Shown piece by piece: positions 51,652 to 59,664 of a stretch of 62,509 bases of DNA. The position numbers and the translations under genes were made by a program. The notes under the pieces were generated by a model. That model made no database searches. It was not told the origin of the DNA and saw only the letters and a list, made by a program, of their open reading frames with translations. The number at the start of each line of letters is the position of its first letter. Within the stretch, counting starts at the first letter, position 1. The stretch comes from Candidatus Dadabacteria bacterium CSP1-2. Its GTDB lineage: Bacteria; Desulfobacterota_D; UBA1144; Nemesobacterales; CSP1-2. The DNA lies in NCBI GenBank assembly GCA_001443445.1, contig LDXN01000010.1, forward strand, positions 1 through 62,509, given 5' to 3'.

Positions 51652-52953
51652 ATGAGAAAACTAGGTAACAATGGAAAGCGTGTTGCTATCGTCTACGGCG
51701 TAAGAACGCCTTTTATAAAATCGGGAACACTTTTTAAAAATCTCTCCGCGCAAGAATTAGGGAGAATCGCTACAGTTGAATTAATAAATCGAATAGAAAT
51801 TGATCCAAAGGAAATAGATGAGGTCATATTTGGTACAGTCATTCCTTCTCCTAAAGCACCAAACCTAGCAAGAGAAATCTCCTTGGGTGCTGGTATTCCA
51901 TCTTCTGTGCCAGCATACACTGTATCAAGGGCATGCGCCTCAGCAAATCAAGCAATAACAAACGCTGCGGAAAGCATCATGAGCGGAAACGCTGATGTAG
52001 TAGTTGCAGGCGGTGCAGAATCCCTTTCAGATATGCCGGTTCTATTCTCCAAAAGATTTAGGGCCTTCCTCTATGACTCATACAAGGGGAAAAACCTCAT
52101 ACAAAAGATAAAACCTTTTTTAAATCTCCATCTTCGCGATTTAGCTCCCGACATACCTGCGCTTGCGGAGCCATCTACAGGCTTAACAATGGGAGAATCG
52201 GCAGAGAAAATGGCAAGGGAAAATCATATTAGCCGCGAAGATCAGGATGCATTTGCATATCGAAGTCACATGCTTGCCAATAAGGCAACAGCGGACGGAG
52301 TTTTAAAAAAAGAGATTATTCATACTTTAATACCACCGGATTTTTCAATGGTTGCTAATTTTGACAACGGAATACGGGGTGATACAAGTATTGAAGCCCT
52401 ATCAAAACTTCGTCCTATATTTGATAGGAAATACGGTACAGTTACCGCAGCTAATTCCTCTCCCCTTACAGACGGTGCGTCTAGCCTTATTCTCATGGCT
52501 GAAGAAAAGGCAAAATCTCTGGGTTACGAACCGCTTGGATACATACGTTCTTACGCCTACACTGCACTCTCTCCCGATGACCAGCTTCTTATGGGCCCCG
52601 CCTACGCAACACCCATTGCTTTAGAAAGAGCAGGGCTTACTCTAAGGCATATCGATCTAGTAGAGATGCATGAAGCCTTTGCTGCACAGGCGCTTTCAAA
52701 CATTCGAGCCTTTGCCTCAAAAAAATTTGCCCAAGAGAAACTCGGGAGAAGCGAACCCATCGGAGAAATTGACATGGATAGATTTAACGTCTACGGTGGA
52801 TCGATTGCTATCGGTCATCCTTTTGGTGCAACAGGGGGAAGACTTACAATTACAATACTCAACGAGCTCAGGCGAAGAGGCGGCAATTTCGGTTTAATCA
52901 CGGTTTGTGCCGCTGGCGCTTTAGGAATGGCAATGGTTGTTGAAAGAGAATGA
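51652..52953 (+). CDS. fadI: Acetyl-CoA C-acyltransferase (thiolase, FadI-like)
   Basis: The protein has 433 aa. The acylation Cys is in TVSRACASANQAITNAAESI. The general base His is in NVYGGSIAIGHPFGATGGR, and the second catalytic Cys is in LITVCAAGALGMAM. The 430-residue length matches the FadI type. It cleaves 3-ketoacyl-CoA to acetyl-CoA plus a shortened acyl-CoA in the cytoplasm. It is followed by the fadJ-like gene (149-base gap with a palindrome), giving the fadIJ order. Confidence 0.93.
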   Translation: MRKLGNNGKRVAIVYGVRTPFIKSGTLFKNLSAQELGRIATVELINRIEIDPKEIDEVIFGTVIPSPKAPNLAREISLGAGIPSSVPAYTVSRACASANQAITNAAESIMSGNADVVVAGGAESLSDMPVLFSKRFRAFLYDSYKGKNLIQKIKPFLNLHLRDLAPDIPALAEPSTGLTMGESAEKMARENHISREDQDAFAYRSHMLANKATADGVLKKEIIHTLIPPDFSMVANFDNGIRGDTSIEALSKLRPIFDRKYGTVTAANSSPLTDGASSLILMAEEKAKSLGYEPLGYIRSYAYTALSPDDQLLMGPAYATPIALERAGLTLRHIDLVEMHEAFAAQALSNIRAFASKKFAQEKLGRSEPIGEIDMDRFNVYGGSIAIGHPFGATGGRLTITILNELRRRGGNFGLITVCAAGALGMAMVVERE

Positions 52954-53014
52954 GCAAAGTAGATGAGTGGTAAAAAATTACTACATTTGTTACTTATTTC
53001 ACGGAGGTTTATCA

Positions 53015-53066
53015 GTAGGAGCGCCATCCCTGGCGCGACCAGATCGCAGCTGGAAGCCGCTCCTAC
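53015..53066. repeat. GTAGGAGCG palindrome between fadI and fadJ
   Basis: GTAGGAGCG-CCATCCCTGGCGCGACC and CAGATCGCAGCTGG...CGCTCCTAC give an outer stem GTAGGAGCG/CGCTCCTAC (one mismatch) with two inner stems. It may attenuate or stabilise the shared transcript. Confidence 0.7.
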
Positions 53067-53102
53067 TTGCTTTTCGTACTGAATGAAATTAGGGGTGAAT
53101 CA

Positions 53103-55235
53103 ATGAAAACATTTTCATTTGAGTTAGATAGCGAGGGAATAGGTATTATCAGAATAGATTTACCAGGCGAAAAGGTAAATAAGCTCAGGCATGAGACTCT
53201 AATGGAAATGGAAGACCTTTTAAATCGGATAGAGAATGGGGGTGGGATAAAAGCTGCGGTGCTAATAAGTGGTAAGGAAGACAATTTTATTGTTGGAGGA
53301 GATATAAATGAATTCCTCAAAATAGCCTATATAGATGAAGCTAGGACACTAAGCCTTCGAGCACAAGAGATCGTAAGTAGGATTGAAAATTCAAGGATTC
53401 CATTTATTGCTGCAATTCATGGAGCGTGCCTAGGAGGTGGCTTGGAGATCGCTCTTGGATGCAAATACCGAATTGCAACAGACGACCCGAAAACCGTTTT
53501 AGGACTACCCGAGGTGCAACTCGGCTTGATTCCCGCCGCAGGCGGAACTCAAAGGCTTCCAAGGCTTATAGGAATTTCAAAAGCCCTAGAGCTAATTCTT
53601 ACTGGGAAGCAGATAAATTCAAAAAAAGCAGGAAGAATAGGGCTAGTTGATGAGGTGGTACCGAAAGAAGTACTACTCGATGTGGCAAAGAAACAGTCCC
53701 TTATGATTTCCTTAGGAAGGATTAAACCAAAGCGTCCACGGGTCGGAAGCATTGGAGAAATTCTTCTAGAAAAAACCCCTCTTGGAAGGAAATACATTTT
53801 AGATAAAGCACGAAATGAAATTGTAAAAAAAACCCATGGTCATTATCTTGCACCTATTCTTGCACTAGAGGCTGTAGAAATAGGTATCAAATCTGGTTTT
53901 CAAAGGGGCCTACATGTTGAGTCTGCGCACTTTGGCGAGTTATTGCTAAGCGATGTTGCACAACAGTTAATCAATATCTTTTTAGCTACACATGCTATAA
54001 AAAAAGAGCCTGTGACTAATATTCCGGAGCTAAAACCCAGGAAGGTAGAAAAGATAGGAATTGTTGGCGCTGGATTTATGGGCGCTGGTATTGCTTCTAT
54101 TTCTGCCGATATTGGTGTTACAGTGAGAATGAGGGATAAAGACGATATTAGCGTAGGTAGGGGTTTGAAAGCCTGCTATGAATATTTTCAAGAAAGATAC
54201 AAAAAGCACAATATCACAAAACTCGATATGGGAAAGAGATTGAATCTAATCAGTTGGGCTTCTGACTATACAGGATTCCGTAGAGCCGATATGGTTATTG
54301 AAGCCGTGTCCGAAGAGCTAGAACTTAAGCAAAGGGTTTTACAGGAGGCTGAGTCCTTTACTAGGGATGATTGTATATTGGCTTCTAATACCTCATCCAT
54401 ACCAATCAACCAGCTTGCAAGTCGCTTAAAGCGTAGAAGTAATGTAATCGGTATGCACTTTTTTTCTCCGGTTCACAAGATGCAGCTTCTTGAAATAGTA
54501 AAAACTAACGAAACCTCGGAGCTTACTATTGCTACAGCATTTGAATTTGGAAGGCGTCTTGGGAAAATTCCAATTGTCGTGAAGGACGGGGTTGGATTTT
54601 ATACAACAAGGATTCTTTCACCATACATAAACGAAGCTATATATCTTCTTGACGAGGGAGCCGCTGTCGAAAATATTGATGGTGCGATGGTTGAATTTGG
54701 GTTTCCTGTAGGGCCCTTAATGCTTCTTGACGAAGTGGGAATTGATTTGGGGGCGAAGATAGCAAAGCTCATTTATGAAGCGTTTGGAGAAAGGCTAAAA
54801 CCTTCTTCAAATATAGAGGGACTCGTTGAGGAAGGAAGGTTGGGAAAGAAAAATAAAAAGGGGTTCTACGCTTACAATAACAAGACAAAGATAGTAGACA
54901 AATCAGTCTATAGTCTCTTTCGTTTTAAACAGGCTAGGGAGCCCTTTCCAAAAGAGGAAATACAGGAAAGACTCGCATTAAGCTTGATTAATGAAGCAGT
55001 ATTATGTCTCGAAGAAGGAATAATAAGAAGTCCTAGAGATGGAGATATTGGTGCAATTATGGGTCTAGGTTTTCCTCCCTTCTTTGGAGGTCCATTTCGG
55101 TATGTGGACTCAATAGGAGCAGGTGTAGTGCTGGACAAGCTTGAAAATCTGGCGTCGAGGCTAGCTCCACGCTTTGTTCCTGCTGGGCTTCTACGGAATT
55201 TAGCAAATCATAATAAAAAGTTTTATAGTGATTAA
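53103..55235 (+). CDS. fadJ: Multifunctional enoyl-CoA hydratase / 3-hydroxyacyl-CoA dehydrogenase (FadJ-like)
   Basis: The protein has 710 aa from ATG 53103 with a GGGGTGA ribosome binding site; an upstream frame start at 53067 has no site. The hydratase domain has AIHGACLGGGLEIALGCKYRIA and LGLPEVQLGLIPAAGGTQRLPRL with the catalytic acids. The dehydrogenase domain has IVGAGFMGAGIASISADIG, NTSSIPI and GMHFFSPVHKMQLLEIV. It carries out the middle two steps of beta-oxidation. The preceding thiolase completes the cycle. Confidence 0.95.
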   Translation: MKTFSFELDSEGIGIIRIDLPGEKVNKLRHETLMEMEDLLNRIENGGGIKAAVLISGKEDNFIVGGDINEFLKIAYIDEARTLSLRAQEIVSRIENSRIPFIAAIHGACLGGGLEIALGCKYRIATDDPKTVLGLPEVQLGLIPAAGGTQRLPRLIGISKALELILTGKQINSKKAGRIGLVDEVVPKEVLLDVAKKQSLMISLGRIKPKRPRVGSIGEILLEKTPLGRKYILDKARNEIVKKTHGHYLAPILALEAVEIGIKSGFQRGLHVESAHFGELLLSDVAQQLINIFLATHAIKKEPVTNIPELKPRKVEKIGIVGAGFMGAGIASISADIGVTVRMRDKDDISVGRGLKACYEYFQERYKKHNITKLDMGKRLNLISWASDYTGFRRADMVIEAVSEELELKQRVLQEAESFTRDDCILASNTSSIPINQLASRLKRRSNVIGMHFFSPVHKMQLLEIVKTNETSELTIATAFEFGRRLGKIPIVVKDGVGFYTTRILSPYINEAIYLLDEGAAVENIDGAMVEFGFPVGPLMLLDEVGIDLGAKIAKLIYEAFGERLKPSSNIEGLVEEGRLGKKNKKGFYAYNNKTKIVDKSVYSLFRFKQAREPFPKEEIQERLALSLINEAVLCLEEGIIRSPRDGDIGAIMGLGFPPFFGGPFRYVDSIGAGVVLDKLENLASRLAPRFVPAGLLRNLANHNKKFYSD

Positions 55236-55301
55236 ATTCTTGGAATGATTTTGACGCATTTTTCGTGATCATATGCAACTCGATAGTTATAATTTTTAAT
55301 A

Positions 55302-56123
55302 ATGGTGAATCAAGGAACAGGGTTTAAAAATAAAACTAGGGTTATTATTCTAATTCTTTCTGCTTTAGGAATAGCTGTTTCTCTTTATTTAACATACCTT
55401 TACTTTAGCAATGCCGAGTCTACATTTTGCTTAGCAGGCTCTGGATGTGATACTGTGAGAGAAAGTTCGTATTCTGAAATTCTTGGCATTCCAGTATCAC
55501 TTTCTGGCGTTATCGGATACTCGCTTATATTTGCTTTGTCCCTTATATCTATTTCATATCGTGTTAGATGGATTTTACTCTACTTTCTTTCTCTAGCTGG
55601 TGTTACTTTTTCTCTCTATTTCACTTACATTGAGCTTTTTGTCATCAAAGCCATATGTGTTTATTGTTTAGCCTCTGCAGTTATAATTATGGTTATTTTA
55701 ATTATGTTGTTATTAACAAAGCCTAAATTATCACCAAAAATCTCTTTTGCTAAGTTGATTACACTTAGCGGGATTATAGTTGTAGTTGTTCTATTCAGCT
55801 CTTTTTTTATTCAATCAAAGGAATTAAGCGCTAGATCAAACGATACCTTCCAAGTAGGGCTTTCAAAACATCTTAGAAAAATAGGCGCTGCTATGTACGG
55901 TACCTATTGGTGTCCCCATTGCAATGATCAAAAGGAACTCTTCGGGGCGGCTTTTAGGTACATTAAATATGTGGAATGTGACCCAAGAGGAGACCGGGCT
56001 AATCCAGCTCTTTGTGCTGAAAAGGGTATAAGACGGTATCCTACATGGGAAATAAAGGGGAGATTTTATCTAGGTGCAAAATCGCTCCAAGAACTATCCG
56101 AGCTTTCAGGATACGTTTTTTAA
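55302..56123 (+). CDS. VKOR-thioredoxin fusion
   Basis: The protein has 273 aa. Four or five helices carry Cys43 and Cys49 in FCLAGSGCDTV and the active pair Cys119/Cys122 in ICVYCLAS, as in vitamin K epoxide reductases. A thioredoxin-like domain follows with Cys194/Cys197 (TYWCPHCNDQ), YPTWEI (cis-Pro) and a further C-x-E-K-G segment. It oxidises periplasmic thiols with electrons passing to quinone, replacing DsbB/DsbA. No dsbA-like gene is near. Membrane location is certain. Confidence 0.93.
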   Translation: MVNQGTGFKNKTRVIILILSALGIAVSLYLTYLYFSNAESTFCLAGSGCDTVRESSYSEILGIPVSLSGVIGYSLIFALSLISISYRVRWILLYFLSLAGVTFSLYFTYIELFVIKAICVYCLASAVIIMVILIMLLLTKPKLSPKISFAKLITLSGIIVVVVLFSSFFIQSKELSARSNDTFQVGLSKHLRKIGAAMYGTYWCPHCNDQKELFGAAFRYIKYVECDPRGDRANPALCAEKGIRRYPTWEIKGRFYLGAKSLQELSELSGYVF

Positions 56124-56393
56124 AGAAGTTCCTATCCAATACAAGGAAATCATATCACTTTAATAATCCGACAACAAACAACGTAATCCGTGTTGCATAT
56201 AAGAATTTTATTGTTTTATTGAGTTGGTAATTTACTTTATTTGGTGTAACAATTAAGAAAATTTCGATTGACCTCACATTATTATTTTGATATAAACTAA
56301 GTGAGATAAAATATTTAAATATAAAGTTGATGATGTTGGTTATGGCTTATTATGATTTGATTACCGCTAAAAATTCTTAAAGGAGGGCTTCGA

Positions 56394-57434
56394 ATGGATA
56401 GAATGATTATTCCGATTCACTGTATTATCCCGCCTCACATGTTGAAGGAGATTGCAGAACGCGGGGATCAAAGTCAACGAAAATGGGCAATGCAAACACT
56501 CACAGTATCAGAACAGTTAAGAGGTAGGCGTTTAGCAATCGGCGGAGTTCGAGTTAGGAAGCCAGCGGGCGAGAAACGTCGCATTATATATGATGCAGCT
56601 AACGGTTACGAGCTACCAGGCACCCTGGTTCGTAGTGAAGGAGATTCTCCTTCTAGCGATACGGCTGTGAACGAGGCATATGACGGCGCAGGAGCAACGT
56701 ACAATTTGTTCAAAGAGGTGTTCGGGCGTAACTCTATTGATAATCGGGGTATGCAATTGGATTCCACAGTCCATTATGCTGAGAACTATGACAACGCCTT
56801 CTGGGATGGAAGACAGATGGTCTATGGCGATGGCGATGGAAAAATATTCGAGCGTTTCACAAAGGCGGTTGATGTAATTACCCATGAGCTTTCTCACGGT
56901 GTTACGCAATACGAAGCCAATCTTATCTATCAGGAGCAATCTGGGGCGCTCAATGAGTCTTTTTCAGATGTGTTTGGCTCCCTGGTTAAACAGCGCCTTC
57001 TCGGACAAAGAGTGGAGCAGGCAAACTGGTTAGTTGGAGAAGGGCTCTTCAAACCGGGTGTTAAAGGCGTGGCCATCCGATCGATGAAGGCTCCTGGAAC
57101 AGCTTATGATGATCCCATACTAGGCAAGGACCCGCAGCCGGGGCATATGAAAGACTACAATGACACATGGTTCGACAACGGGGGAGTACATATCAACTCA
57201 GGCATTCCAAATCATGCATTCTACCTTGTTGCGATTGAGATCGGCGGCTATGCCTGGGAGAAGGCTGGTTTGATATGGTACGTCGCTTTGAGGGATAGGA
57301 TTCGGCGCAGGGCGAATTTCAAACGCGCTGCCAAAGCAACTTTAAGGGCAGCGGTTGAGCTATTCGGAGTTGGAAGTATAGAGCAAGAGGCTGTACGAAA
57401 AGGGTGGGAAGGAGTCGGGGTCACCTTCAAGTAG
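56394..57434 (+). CDS. M4 metallopeptidase, protealysin type
   Basis: The protein has 346 aa with ribosome binding site AAAGGAGGG. It lacks a signal peptide. The short propeptide starts IIPIHCIIPPHMLKEIAERG, the protealysin-type pro-region. The zinc site is HELSH (His154, Glu155, His158) with Glu178 in ALNESFSDVFG. His256 in NGGVHINSG completes the active site. Relatives are made in the cytoplasm and act outside or on host proteins. The next gene is an emfourin-like inhibitor. Base composition looks richer in G+C than neighbours. Confidence 0.92.
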   Translation: MDRMIIPIHCIIPPHMLKEIAERGDQSQRKWAMQTLTVSEQLRGRRLAIGGVRVRKPAGEKRRIIYDAANGYELPGTLVRSEGDSPSSDTAVNEAYDGAGATYNLFKEVFGRNSIDNRGMQLDSTVHYAENYDNAFWDGRQMVYGDGDGKIFERFTKAVDVITHELSHGVTQYEANLIYQEQSGALNESFSDVFGSLVKQRLLGQRVEQANWLVGEGLFKPGVKGVAIRSMKAPGTAYDDPILGKDPQPGHMKDYNDTWFDNGGVHINSGIPNHAFYLVAIEIGGYAWEKAGLIWYVALRDRIRRRANFKRAAKATLRAAVELFGVGSIEQEAVRKGWEGVGVTFK

Positions 57435-57564
57435 ACACTTCAGGAGGAAAGTAGGGAGGGTTTGATTTAGAACTTAAGCGGAGATGTTCTATGCATTATT
57501 TGTTTTGACAGCTATCATTTATTGATAGGGAATCACTAAAACTAAAGCACCTGGAGTAAGAATA

Positions 57565-57870
57565 GTGAAGATCTATTTCGAGCGTGGCGGCGGCTTTGCC
57601 GGGACGCACATTACGGCGATTATAGATTCAAAAGAACTAACTCAGGATGAAGGGCAAGAATTAGGTGAGTTGGTTAATAGCTCTAACTTCTTCAATTTGC
57701 CACCTTTAGTTACTTCGAAAAAACGCGGTGCAGACAGGTTTAACTACAAACTGACAGTGGAGACTGAGGGTAAGCGACATTCTGTGGTGATAAACGAAGG
57801 TGCTGTTACTCCGGAGTTGAGAACACTCCTCCAATGGTTAACAGCCAAGGCAAAAACGAAAGTTGAGTAA
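57565..57870 (+). CDS. Emfourin-like protealysin inhibitor
   Basis: The protein has 101 aa with a GTG start 131 bases after the protease stop. The pattern YFERGGGFAGTHITAIIDSKEL, FFNLPPLVTSKKRGADRFNYKLTVETEGKRHSVVINEGAVTPELR is that of the emfourin family, which blocks M4 proteases of protealysin type. There is no signal peptide, matching a cytoplasmic guard against the pro-enzyme. Adjacent order (protease, inhibitor) repeats that of the characterised pair. Confidence 0.87.
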   Translation: MKIYFERGGGFAGTHITAIIDSKELTQDEGQELGELVNSSNFFNLPPLVTSKKRGADRFNYKLTVETEGKRHSVVINEGAVTPELRTLLQWLTAKAKTKVE

Positions 57871-57898
57871 AAGAGAGATGGGATACCATAAAATTTTA

Positions 57899-57930
57899 AG
57901 TGGGAATGCCCCTTTCGGAACATTCCCACT
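57899..57930 (+). terminator. Strong hairpin after the inhibitor gene
   Basis: AGTGGGAATG (57899-57908) pairs exactly with CATTCCCACT (57921-57930) over a 12-base loop. No T-tract follows. AAAGGAGG (57936-57943) and a 12-codon frame (ATG 57951) come right after, which could be a leader or chance. Confidence 0.5.
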
Positions 57931-58219
57931 CTCTTAAAGGAGGATGGAGGATGGCTTTTAACTTAAGTGTTTCAATTAATATCTATTAATAAAATAAAGT
58001 ATTCTACTTAATTTGTCAAGGGGTAATTTTTCAAATTTAAAAATTCTTTTATAAAGTGTCTTCGAGCGTGCCTCCATCCCTCAATAAAGGGGTATGTATC
58101 CGTTGAAAGCTAAGCAAAACATGATATAATTTGCGCTCACTATATATTTAGAGGAAATTTCTAGAGAATAGGTTCTGAATATATGAATAAATACCTAACT
58201 TATTGAAATCATTAGATTT

Positions 58220-58291
58220 GGCGGCGTAGCTCAGAGGTAGAGCAGGGCTCTCATAAGGCCTTTGTCGGAGGTTCGATTCCTCCCGCCGCCA
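58220..58291 (+). tRNA. tRNA-Met (CAT), probably elongator
   Basis: Complete cloverleaf: acceptor GGCGGCG/CGCCGCC, D stem GCTC/GAGC, anticodon stem GGGCT/GGCCT with loop CTCATAA (anticodon CAT at 58252-58254), and T stem GGAGG/CCTCC with loop TTCGATT. The first pair is G-C, not the mismatch of an initiator. CCA is not encoded. tRNA-Ile2, which also has CAT before lysidine modification, is less likely by overall sequence. Confidence 0.93.
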
Positions 58292-58406
58292 CTAGATATA
58301 CACAGGACCCACTTTCCAGTAAGATTGTGTGAGGAGAAGGACAGAAGGTGAAATTCCTGCCCTCCGTCAGACAGCAATTAGTGTTAGATAAAGGAGGGAT
58401 AGATAT

Positions 58407-58607
58407 ATGTTGGGTAAGACCTTTGGTTTTATAGTGGTGGTAAGCTTCATTTCTATCTTGTTTCTAATTCTGGCATTGCCTAGCAAGGGTGGTTGTACGA
58501 GCTGCAGTAAGCAGGATTGTATTACTGACAATGAGTGTGGTTTCTATTGCAAGTGCTTTAAAGTAGACCCCAAGAAGACACACGGGCAGTGTTTAATAAA
58601 TTATTAG
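58407..58607 (+). CDS. Small Cys-rich exported peptide
   Basis: The protein has 66 aa with AAAGGAGGG ribosome binding site. A hydrophobic N-terminal helix (residues about 6-24) serves as signal or anchor. The mature part holds seven Cys in CTSCSKQDCITDNECGFYCKC plus a later QC, spaced like a knotted disulfide peptide. The family is not recognised. A Rho-independent terminator follows directly, so it is an independent unit. The VKOR-thioredoxin gene 2.3 kb upstream could supply disulfide formation. Confidence 0.65.
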   Translation: MLGKTFGFIVVVSFISILFLILALPSKGGCTSCSKQDCITDNECGFYCKCFKVDPKKTHGQCLINY

Positions 58608-58644
58608 TTGCAGGCAGCGGAAGGTAACTTGTTTGCAAAGACTA

Positions 58645-58670
58645 AAGCCCAAACCATTTGGGCTTCTTTT
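58645..58670 (+). terminator. Rho-independent terminator
   Basis: AAGCCCAAA (58645-58653) pairs exactly with TTTGGGCTT (58657-58665) over a 3-base loop, followed by CTTTTT. It lies after the Cys-rich peptide gene. Confidence 0.85.
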
Positions 58671-59056
58671 TACGCAAGGAAAGTTAGTTGTAATTCTGTG
58701 CATAAACCACTTGATATTCTAGCACTTAGATAACCACCAAAAAAGCCTAAGTATCCTTATAATTGAGAGTTTAAAAACATGCTTTCAACTTTCTTTTGAA
58801 GTATAACAACCATTTTATGATGGATGGTTTTCATCAATTCGTTTGCTTAAAGGTCAATTTGAAACAAGGTAACTCATCTCCACCTAGGGTTTGTCATAAA
58901 TGCCCTTGCCATTCATGACTAGTAAGAATGACCTATATGGTTTTTATGCTTTCAAGACATCCATTATGTCATTTATATTTTATGATGTTCCTTCATGCTC
59001 AGTTCTTACAATTTCTTCACTTTTTATCTTCAATACATTCAGTATTATTAATAGCG
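58671..59056. other. Gap without a gene
   Basis: No coding sequence or repeat family is visible. An open frame from 58928 runs into the RF-like gene, but its first 43 residues are not conserved-looking and lack a ribosome binding site. Confidence 0.5.
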
Positions 59057-59437
59057 ATGAGCAAATTCGGTGTGCGTATTGAAAAGGAAGCGAGGCTCTT
59101 GAAGCGTATGCGTGAACTTGGTCTTCGTGAAGAGGACATTGAAGAGACCTTTATTCGCTCTGGGGGTCCAGGTGGACAAAATGTTAATAAAACGTCTACG
59201 TGTGTACAAATTAAGCACATTCCTACAGGAATCATAGTAAGGGCAGAAAGAGAGCGTTCACAAGGGTTAAACCGTTTCCTAGCCCTCCGCTTACTGATAT
59301 TGAAAATCGAAGAGAAGTTATTCGGTAAAAAATCTCCTGAGCAACTAAAGAGGGATAAAAATCGAAAGCAGAAGAAACGACGATACAGACGGGCGAAAAA
59401 GAAGCTTGACTCAATCTCTGCTACTAAAGAAATCTGA
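59057..59437 (+). CDS. Peptide chain release factor-like protein (RF-1 domain)
   Basis: The protein has 126 aa from ATG 59057. GGQ motif: [31 protein letters not shown], the peptidyl-tRNA hydrolysis loop. [23 protein letters not shown] and a very basic C-terminus ([10 protein letters not shown]) follow. Codon-recognition domains are absent, as in ArfB/C12orf65-type rescue factors. It probably frees stalled ribosomes. The start is chosen because conserved-looking sequence begins there. Confidence 0.88.
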   Translation: MSKFGVRIEKEARLLKRMRELGLREEDIEETFIRSGGPGGQNVNKTSTCVQIKHIPTGIIVRAERERSQGLNRFLALRLLILKIEEKLFGKKSPEQLKRDKNRKQKKRRYRRAKKKLDSISATKEI

Positions 59438-59664
59438 ATATCACCCTCCCAAATTACTCTTTCTTCATTTGCCATTGTGATGTTTAGATTGTGAATAAAA
59501 TATCTTTATAGAAAACGGCCGGAATCCTCTACTATACTGTACCAGCCATTCCCAAAAGCTGTGCTTTTGCCAACCAGTTGCTCTTGCTGTTTGGTGGGGG
59601 CAGAGATTAGGTGAAGGTGGAAAGGTTAAAGCTTATGTTATTTAACTCGTCTTCAATTTGTTTA

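Noticed and set aside
58300-58395. Possible riboswitch-like leader (GGTGAAATTCC) before the Cys-rich peptide
   Set aside because: A short likeness to cobalamin leaders, but the required core boxes and stems are not present.
59515-59620. Possible relic reading ATGWQKHS on the minus strand, resembling DUF3489 proteins
   Set aside because: Only about ten residues look similar and another frame is equally open; too weak to call a pseudogene.
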